Origin: DATJZH01 sp035499215
GTDB lineage: Bacteria > Actinomycetota > Actinomycetes > Streptosporangiales > Streptosporangiaceae
NCBI GenBank assembly: GCA_035499215.1
Contig: DATJZH010000050.1
Coordinates: 1 to 28,466, forward strand
Length of the DNA stretch: 28,466 nucleotides
Direction of reading: 5' to 3'
The position numbers were made by a program, and so were the translations under genes. Below, piece after piece: positions 23,075-28,466 of this stretch. Position 1 is the first letter of the stretch. Every line of letters begins with the position of its first letter. Under the pieces are notes generated by a model. The model had not been told where the DNA came from. It did no database searches and saw nothing but the letters and a program-made list of their open reading frames with translations.

Positions 23075-24013
23075 TTACGCTTGCCCGGCCTTGGCCGAGC
23101 GCTCGGCCTCTGACTCGCCGAATACCAGGAGAGCATCGGGCGGCGGAGCACCGAAAAGGTCAGTGACGGTCTGCTCGTCGAAATTCCTGCCATCGGCGAC
23201 GTTGCGGAAATCCCGTATCGCGGTCCGTAGGCACTGCACATCTACTAGCGGCGCCCCACGGCCCGCCTTCAGGTCGCGCGCATCGACGGTGCGGAAATCG
23301 ATGCTGTACCGGGCTCGCCCGGAGGTATTCGGAATCGAGGTGTGCAGCTGGGCGCCGGAGAAGAGCAGGACTGCCCCTGGCGCCGGGAGCACCACGAGCT
23401 CATGAACGGGCTCATGATCGGCTGCCCCCGGGCGGGCCTGTTGTTCCTTGGTCACCGAGGTCGCAGCGGTCAGTCGCCGGGCATTGTTCTCGTAGTAGTC
23501 GAAGCTGCCCGAGCTGTTGGCGACCCGCCGGCCGAAGCTCGGCAGATCAAAGCTCATGGAATTGTCTTCCCGCGCTGCGAAGACGGGCAGCCACCAGTTG
23601 ATCTGCTGGGCAGGTGCGCTGTACCAGACGTCACGGTGCCACGGAAAGGCATAGGCGACACCGGTCGTGAGATGTCCCACCGGGAAGGAGGTGCGTGGCT
23701 TCGGCACGTCGTAGTGGGTGAACTCGGCCGGCAGTCCGGCCTCCTTGATGATGTCGCGGGTCAGGCTTTTCGACCGGTCGGAGTGGATGAAGCTGGGCTT
23801 CCAGGAAGCCAGCAGCTTCGCCATCTCTGCCTTGTCGAAGTGCTCGTGGGCATGCTCGGGATCGTGTGGCCTGAACAGCTCGGTAAGTTGCTCGCGGGTG
23901 TACTCAGCCAGATTGCTGACCGCCTGCAGCCGGGTTAGCACGACCAGGTTTCCGGCGTAGAGCTTCTCCCGCAGCACGTCGGCTGTCACGTCCGGGTCCA
24001 CGAAGACCGTCAT
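23075..24013 (-). CDS. PhyH-like Fe(II)/2-oxoglutarate dioxygenase
   Basis: This is a 312-residue protein with the 2OG-oxygenase facial triad: His126 and Asp128 in FPWHRDVWY, and His224 in AQLHTSIPN. Arg235 is placed 11 residues after the distal His, as in phytanoyl-CoA hydroxylase, to bind 2-oxoglutarate. Such enzymes hydroxylate or otherwise oxidise unactivated carbons in metabolites. In this context a sugar, a nucleotide sugar or a finished glycan is a likely substrate, which is inference. The ATG at 24013 has AAGGGAA upstream; the open frame extends to 24175 but would overlap the deacetylase gene. It lies 77 bases after the PIG-L gene, in an AT-rich spot that may hold a promoter. Confidence 0.87.
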   Translation of the reverse strand: MTVFVDPDVTADVLREKLYAGNLVVLTRLQAVSNLAEYTREQLTELFRPHDPEHAHEHFDKAEMAKLLASWKPSFIHSDRSKSLTRDIIKEAGLPAEFTHYDVPKPRTSFPVGHLTTGVAYAFPWHRDVWYSAPAQQINWWLPVFAAREDNSMSFDLPSFGRRVANSSGSFDYYENNARRLTAATSVTKEQQARPGAADHEPVHELVVLPAPGAVLLFSGAQLHTSIPNTSGRARYSIDFRTVDARDLKAGRGAPLVDVQCLRTAIRDFRNVADGRNFDEQTVTDLFGAPPPDALLVFGESEAERSAKAGQA

Positions 24014-24090
24014 CTCAGTTCCCTTGGCTCCGGTTCCGACAAACTGGCAGCTATTTTCGAATTTTTCGGATTGCCGTCCCGGGCGGGGCG

Positions 24091-24768
24091 TCACGAATCC
24101 TGGCCGGGCGCGAGAGCCCCGGGGACGATGACGGACTTCGCGCAGCCGAACGCCTCGGCGTAGCGCGCCCGGCATTCCACGCCGCGCAGCCGGGCCAGGC
24201 CGAGGAAGACCTCGTCATCCCACCAGTCGCGACCGTGCTGGGACGGATAGCACTTGTGCAGCAACTCAGCCTTGCGCCGGGCCAGATCGGCCGACAGCGA
24301 TACATACATCGACGGGCGACCCAGGTCGCCGTCCCATTTCGGGATCTCGTACGCGAGACAGAGGCGGTCGCGGAAGACGGTGGGCACTACCTCGCCGATG
24401 GTCGCGTGATCCTGGTGCGCATCGTCGCCCGACGGCGCGATGATGAGATCGGGCGAGCAATGCTGCGCTATCTGCTCAAGGGCATCCTTAACCTGACCCC
24501 AGACCGCGGGCAGCCGGCCCTCGGGCAGGTCGCGCAGGTCGATCGTGAGGTCCGCCGACGGCAGGAACTCGCGTGCCGCCGCACGTGCCTCGAGCTGACG
24601 TTCCGCCGTTCCCGTCAGCACGACATAGCGGGCCCGCAACCCTGGCTGGCTCTCGGCGAGAGTCAGCAAAGTCCCGCCGGCCCCGATCTCGATGTCATCA
24701 GGGTGCGCACCGATGGCGAGCACCGACAACGGGCGGCCCGGGGGAGTGTGCAGATTCAGGGGCAGCAT
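24091..24768 (-). CDS. PIG-L family N-acetylglucosamine deacetylase-like enzyme
   Basis: This is a 225-residue zinc hydrolase of the PIG-L/LmbE family, which removes N-acetyl groups from amino sugars or from sugar-linked metabolites. AHPDDIEIG is at 21-29 and HQDH at 117-120, together supplying the zinc ligands and catalytic Asp. The ATG at 24768 lies inside the last codons of the nucleotidyltransferase gene (13-base overlap), indicating tight coupling. MshB, the mycothiol deacetylase, belongs to the same family, but the cluster points to an activated sugar as substrate. The C-terminus ends at a TGA at 24091. Confidence 0.88.
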   Translation of the reverse strand: MLPLNLHTPPGRPLSVLAIGAHPDDIEIGAGGTLLTLAESQPGLRARYVVLTGTAERQLEARAAAREFLPSADLTIDLRDLPEGRLPAVWGQVKDALEQIAQHCSPDLIIAPSGDDAHQDHATIGEVVPTVFRDRLCLAYEIPKWDGDLGRPSMYVSLSADLARRKAELLHKCYPSQHGRDWWDDEVFLGLARLRGVECRARYAEAFGCAKSVIVPGALAPGQDS

Positions 24769-25598
24769 GCGAATAACCGCGGTGCCGACGCGGGCATCGG
24801 CGCCGTCCGGCCCGACCGTTCGGCATCCCAGACCATCCAGGGGCAGGTTCCCCGGTGATACATCTCGTCGAGCTGCGCACGCTCTTTCACGGTGTCGGCT
24901 GGTGACCAGTAGCCCTTGTACGGATAGGCGAGGACGCGTCCCTGCGGGACGAGCCGCCGCATGATGGCGTCCTCGACGAGATCTTCACCCTCGCCCAGGT
25001 GATCGAAGATCTGGGGCAGGAGCAGGAAGTAGCCGCCGTTCTCCCACTGACGCAGGTCCCGCATCGGGGTCACCTGCGTGATGAGCCCGTTATCGGCGAT
25101 ATCGACCACGTGGTGCGAGGACTGGGGCGGCACCGCGAGCAGGCTGGCCACCGCGCCGCTGGCCTCGAACCGCTCGACCATGTCCGGCAGCTGGGCATTC
25201 GTGAGCACGTCCGCGTAGTTGGCCATGAACATCGCCTCGCCATCGACGAAGCGGCGGACTCGGCGCAGCCGCTCGCCGATCGGGGAGTTCAGGCCGGTAT
25301 CGACGAAGGTGATTCGCCAGTCGGAGATGTCGGTGCTGAACATCGTGACCTCGCGGGCGCCGTTCTCGAGAACGAAGTCGTTCGAGCCCGTCTCGTCGTA
25401 GTTCAGGAAGAAATCCTTGACCGCCGAGGCGCCGTAACCGAGGCAGAGCACGAAATCCCGGTGCCCGAAATGCGCGTAGTAGCGCATGACGTGCCACAGC
25501 AGCGGACGATGCCCGACCATCGCCATCGGCTTGGGACCGCTGGTAACGCCGTCGCGCATCCGCATGCCGAGTCCGCCGCAGAACAGGACGACCTTCAC
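24756..25598 (-). CDS. Glucose-1-phosphate cytidylyltransferase-like nucleotidyltransferase
   Basis: This is a 280-residue sugar nucleotidyltransferase resembling RfbF, which makes CDP-glucose for branched and dideoxy sugars. CGGLGMRM (7-14), then SGPKPMAMVG with Lys23, gives the NTP site. LLWHVMRYYAHFGHRDFVLCLGYGA is close to the RfbF helix-strand region. WENGGYFLLLPQIFD and YKGYWSPADTVKE complete the family pattern. No oxidoreductase, dehydratase or epimerase of the CDP-sugar pathway lies in the window. The ATG at 25598 follows the methyltransferase stop by 14 bases, and the gene overlaps the PIG-L start by 13. Base preference for CTP is inferred from similarity. Confidence 0.86.
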   Translation of the reverse strand: MKVVLFCGGLGMRMRDGVTSGPKPMAMVGHRPLLWHVMRYYAHFGHRDFVLCLGYGASAVKDFFLNYDETGSNDFVLENGAREVTMFSTDISDWRITFVDTGLNSPIGERLRRVRRFVDGEAMFMANYADVLTNAQLPDMVERFEASGAVASLLAVPPQSSHHVVDIADNGLITQVTPMRDLRQWENGGYFLLLPQIFDHLGEGEDLVEDAIMRRLVPQGRVLAYPYKGYWSPADTVKERAQLDEMYHRGTCPWMVWDAERSGRTAPMPASAPRLFACCP

Positions 25599-25612
25599 AA
25601 TTTACCCCCCAC

Positions 25613-26845
25613 TCAGATGATCTCAAGCGCGGGGATCGGGAAGACCAATCGACCCCCCCACGATCGCACGTACTCAAGCTGCCGGCTGATCTCCGCCCTG
25701 AGGTTCCATGGCAGGACGAGAACGTAGTCAGGCTGGGTCTGCGCAAGATGATCGGGCGCATGGATCGGGATGTGGGTGCCCGGCAGGAACTGCCCCTGCT
25801 TCACCGGACTGCGGTCAACGGTGTACCGGAGCAGATCCGATCGGATGCCGCAGTGGTTGAGCAGGGTATTCCCCTTGCCGGGAGCGCCGTAGCCGGCCAC
25901 GGACCGGCCGTCCCGCGCCGCGCTGAGCAGGAATCCAAGCAGGTCGCTCTTGATCTGCAGCACCGCGTCGGCGAATCTCTCGTGGCCTGCCACGGTGTGC
26001 AGCCCAGCGGACTCCTCCGCGTCGAGCACCGCCTTCACCCGCGCGGTCGGCTCACCAGCGCACTCCTCAGGACGGGCGTAGACGCGCAGCGAGCCGCCAT
26101 GGGTGTCTAGCTCGTCGACGTCCACCACGCGCAACCCTGCCGTCGCCAGCGCACGCGAGGATGTCAGCAGGGAAAGATACGAAAAGTGCTCATGATAGAT
26201 CGTGTCGTACTGCCGCCGCTCGATCAGGCGCTGGAGGTGCGGAAATTCCAGCGTGACCAGACCTGCGTCTTTGACCAGCGCACGGAGGCCGGCGGCGAAT
26301 CCGCGAATGTCAGGGACATGGGCGAAGACGTTGTTCGCGGCAACAAGGTCGGCTCGGCCGTGTCGCCGGGCGATCTCGTGACCCGACTCGGGCGTCAGGA
26401 ACTCGACCTCTGTCGGGATGCGGCGCGAGCGGGCCGCCTGCGCCACGTTCGCCGCCGGCTCGACGCCAAGTACCGGAACTCGCCGCGCCAGGAAGTGCTG
26501 CAGCAGGTAGCCGTCGTTGCTTGCCACCTCGATGACGAGGCTGGCGGGCGTGAGGTCGAATCGGTCGATCATCGCGTCGGCGTACCGCTTCGCGTGCGCC
26601 ACCCATGAGTCGGAGTACGACGAGAAGTATGCATAATCTGAAAAAATATGCTTGCCGGACACGTATGCCGGGAGCTGCACAAGCAGGCAGGAGCCGCACA
26701 GGCGCACGTGCAGCGGGTAAAAGACCTCAGCCTCATCGAGCTGCTCCGCGGCGACGTAGCTCTCACACAGCGGAGACATCCCCAGGTCAACGAACGTGCG
26801 CGTCAGGCTCGCGCCGCACAATCGGCACTCTGGCAACGACGACAT
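25613..26845 (-). CDS. Sugar C-methyltransferase (TcaB9/TylCIII-like)
   Basis: This is a 410-residue SAM-dependent methyltransferase of the NDP-hexose C3-methyltransferase type. The N-terminal zinc domain has Cys7/Cys10 and Cys50/Cys53. The SAM-binding motif EVASNDG is at 106-112. YHEHFSYLS at 217-225 is the signature that carries the catalytic Tyr, Glu and His of sugar C-methyltransferases. The C-terminal domain (about 280-410; VAGYGAPGKGNTLLN) is the family's second Rossmann-like part. The ATG at 26845 is preceded by a strong GGAGGGGGAGGG site. It is the first gene of the minus-strand operon. It likely methylates the C3 of a keto-sugar nucleotide. Confidence 0.92.
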   Translation of the reverse strand: MSSLPECRLCGASLTRTFVDLGMSPLCESYVAAEQLDEAEVFYPLHVRLCGSCLLVQLPAYVSGKHIFSDYAYFSSYSDSWVAHAKRYADAMIDRFDLTPASLVIEVASNDGYLLQHFLARRVPVLGVEPAANVAQAARSRRIPTEVEFLTPESGHEIARRHGRADLVAANNVFAHVPDIRGFAAGLRALVKDAGLVTLEFPHLQRLIERRQYDTIYHEHFSYLSLLTSSRALATAGLRVVDVDELDTHGGSLRVYARPEECAGEPTARVKAVLDAEESAGLHTVAGHERFADAVLQIKSDLLGFLLSAARDGRSVAGYGAPGKGNTLLNHCGIRSDLLRYTVDRSPVKQGQFLPGTHIPIHAPDHLAQTQPDYVLVLPWNLRAEISRQLEYVRSWGGRLVFPIPALEII

Positions 26846-27357
26846 GCCCCTCCCCCTCCGAGCCGCAACCGGCCCTCGGCTTGAGCCTCAAGGCCGCGCT
26901 CTGGTCAAACAGACATGATACGTACAAATCACTACTCAACGAAGATAGAGACGCGTAACTCCTCGGACCGGTTGACACATGGCCTTGTCGGGAATAACCG
27001 GATCGTGGTGGATGCGCCAAGATCCCTGTAGATGAACGGCCCTGCTGGGCGGGGCTGATCCAGCCGAGGTGCACGAGATCCCGGGAGTGCCGACGGCGAT
27101 GGGCGGATGGACAGCCCGTCGTTCGCGTCCGAGATGCCCCTTGCTAGCCTGTCCTGACCTTTCCGGCGGGCTGCGGCGCATCAGACGTGGGGTACGGTCG
27201 GGGCCCGGCGGCACGAGCGGCGCACCGAGCGGGTGCGCGGGCAGCAGCCGGGGGCGTCGCGCGCGGTCCAGGGATGATCATTCATGCCGGAGCGGAAGGC
27301 GGTCTGAGCCCGCACATGGCTGCTGCTTTCGCAGGTTCGGCCGACGGGAGGTCGTGA
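26846..27357. promoter_or_regulatory. Divergent promoter region between two methyltransferase genes
   Basis: This is a 512-base gap. On the plus strand, TTGACA at 26972-26977, a 17-base spacer and TAACCG at 26995-27000 form a good -35 with a partial -10. This would start a leader of about 350 bases before the gene at 27358. The stretch 26905-26960 is AT-rich and should contain the minus-strand operon promoter, but I cannot fix its hexamers. A GGCTG/CAGCC hairpin lies near 27053-27065 and a palindrome ATGATCAT at 27274-27281. No convincing gene is present. Confidence 0.5.
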
Positions 27358-28466
27358 ATGGGCGAGCCTGCCTGCCGGGCATGCCATGCGCGGACCGGAC
27401 ATCTGGTGCTCGACCTGGGTGAGCAGCCGGCCTGCGACTATTTTCCGCGCTGCGATGACCCGGGCCCCGACCCGGTGTACCCGCTTCAGATGTGGCTGTG
27501 CTCGTCGTGCGGCCTGGCCCAGCTGGTGGCCGACCCCACCCTGCCCGAGGAGCCGAGGGGCACCGAGCCGGCCGCCCTCGTGGCACAGGCGGCCGACGCC
27601 GTGGGCCGGGTCGCCACTGCAGGGTTGCTGCCGGATGGCTGCCGGGTCGCAGAGTACGGCAGCCCGCACGGCGGCTCCTGGCTCGGGCTGCTGGCCCGTC
27701 GGGGACTCGCGCCAGTGCACGGGGGCGAGCCAGCCGATGTGGTCCTCGACTGCTTCGGCTTGATGCACTCGGCGAACCAGTCCGAGGCACTGGCCGAGCG
27801 GGTGGCTCGGGTGGCCACGGGCGGAGTGCTGTTGCTGCAGTACCACTCGCTGGACACGATCATCCGCTGCGGACAGTGGAACGCGCTGCGGCACGGGCAC
27901 TACGCGTACTATTCGACAACAGCCTTGGCCGCCATGCTGGCCGCGAATGGCTTCAGCCCGCGCACGGCGTGGCGTTTCGACCTCTACGGCGGCACGGTGC
28001 TGCTGGCCGCCCGGCGGGACGCGGACCTGCGCACCGGGCCGGACGGCGCGGTGGAGTCGCTGCTCGCGGAAGATACCCGGGTCGGTGTCCGTGACCCCGC
28101 TGTGCTCGGCGGCCTCCGGCGCGACGCGCTGGCCCGTGCCAATGGGCTGCGCGACTGGCTCGTCGCCGAGCGGTCCGCCGGAAGGACCGTGCTCGGATAC
28201 GGCGCCGCCTCGCGCGCGGTCGCCCTCTTGCGCCGGGCGGGAGTGGATCGCGGGCTCCTGCCCGCGGTGGTAGACGCCTCACCGGCAAAGCAGGGTCTGC
28301 GGATGCCCGGGACGGACATCCCCGTCGTCAGCCCAGCGCAGCTCGCCGCGCGCCAGCCGGACGACGTGCTGCTCCTCCTGACGGACTTGCTGACAGAGGT
28401 CCGGGCAGCTTTTCCTGCGGTCGAGGCCGCTGGCGGCCGCTGGGTGGACGCCGAGACCGTTGGTTC
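27358..28466 (+). CDS. Degenerate C-methyltransferase-family protein, 3' end cut off
   Basis: The frame is open from the ATG at 27358, 6 bases after GGGAGG, to the window edge (369 codons). The N-terminal zinc cysteines are Cys6/Cys9 and Cys48/Cys51, as in the sugar C-methyltransferases. The SAM motif is altered to EYGSPHG (99-105). The following Rossmann part is about 30-40 residues shorter than in the gene at 25613. The YHEHFSYLS signature is replaced by LQYHSLD and QWNALRHGHYAYYS (about 160-186). The C-terminal domain (TVLGYGAASRAVALL) is kept. It may bind SAM weakly or not at all. It starts a plus-strand unit that continues beyond the window. Confidence 0.85.
   Translation, partial: MGEPACRACHARTGHLVLDLGEQPACDYFPRCDDPGPDPVYPLQMWLCSSCGLAQLVADPTLPEEPRGTEPAALVAQAADAVGRVATAGLLPDGCRVAEYGSPHGGSWLGLLARRGLAPVHGGEPADVVLDCFGLMHSANQSEALAERVARVATGGVLLLQYHSLDTIIRCGQWNALRHGHYAYYSTTALAAMLAANGFSPRTAWRFDLYGGTVLLAARRDADLRTGPDGAVESLLAEDTRVGVRDPAVLGGLRRDALARANGLRDWLVAERSAGRTVLGYGAASRAVALLRRAGVDRGLLPAVVDASPAKQGLRMPGTDIPVVSPAQLAARQPDDVLLLLTDLLTEVRAAFPAVEAAGGRWVDAETVG

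Noticed and set aside
27492..28094. 200-codon plus-strand frame inside the right-edge gene
   Set aside because: It is a shifted frame of the methyltransferase-family gene at 27358, which has the zinc cysteines and a good ribosome site.
21467..28466. Horizontally acquired island bounded by mobile elements
   Set aside because: I found no transposase, integrase, tRNA or flanking direct repeat. Lower GC is limited to the intergenic gaps.

Overview
The window is high-GC DNA in which GTG starts are common. It carries several genes characteristic of Actinomycetota: WhiB7, a mycoredoxin, an ANTAR protein, a DUF2342 zincin-like protein and a UPF0182 membrane protein. The order mycoredoxin - UvrD2-like helicase - WhiB7 is the actinobacterial arrangement known from mycobacteria and streptomycetes. 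I read it as chromosome of a soil-type actinobacterium. A Streptosporangiales-like host is my guess, and the sequence alone does not settle it. I see no rRNA, tRNA, CRISPR array, transposase or phage gene.

Left part (1-7750). A cyanophycin synthetase runs off the left edge on the minus strand. Next come a translationally coupled mycoredoxin/ANTAR pair (minus), a divergent UvrD2-like helicase and a TesB thioesterase (plus). whiB7 follows, preceded by a long leader with a promoter, an upstream ORF, and a terminator hairpin that competes with a possible antiterminator pairing.

Middle (7987-13506). An ABC1/UbiB-family kinase with a repetitive tail is coupled by an ATGA overlap to a degenerate ThiF-like protein (minus). 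A 357-base gap holds four DnaA-box-like motifs spaced 22-23 bases apart. A DUF2342 zincin-like protein (minus) then lies divergent to an SDR-fold protein that lacks the usual catalytic Tyr/Lys (plus).

Plus-strand core block (13547-21395). Genes are moaE, a PDZ/Lon-type (S16) membrane protease, a 961-aa UPF0182 protein, a GT4 glycosyltransferase, a sugar-1-phosphate nucleotidyltransferase with a beta-helix tail, and an AlkA-like DNA glycosylase. At two junctions the upstream TAG stop lies in a TAGNNT box just before the next ATG, suggesting leaderless promoters.

Right part (21467-28466). This is a surface-glycan or secondary-metabolite sugar cluster. On the minus strand the order of transcription is C-methyltransferase, glucose-1-phosphate cytidylyltransferase-like enzyme, PIG-L deacetylase, phytanoyl-CoA-dioxygenase-like 2OG/Fe(II) oxygenase and, after 312 bases, a polysaccharide pyruvyl transferase-family protein. 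A second, degenerate methyltransferase-family gene starts divergently and leaves the window. The set suggests a nucleotide sugar that is C-methylated, deacetylated and perhaps hydroxylated, in a combination I cannot match to a known pathway.
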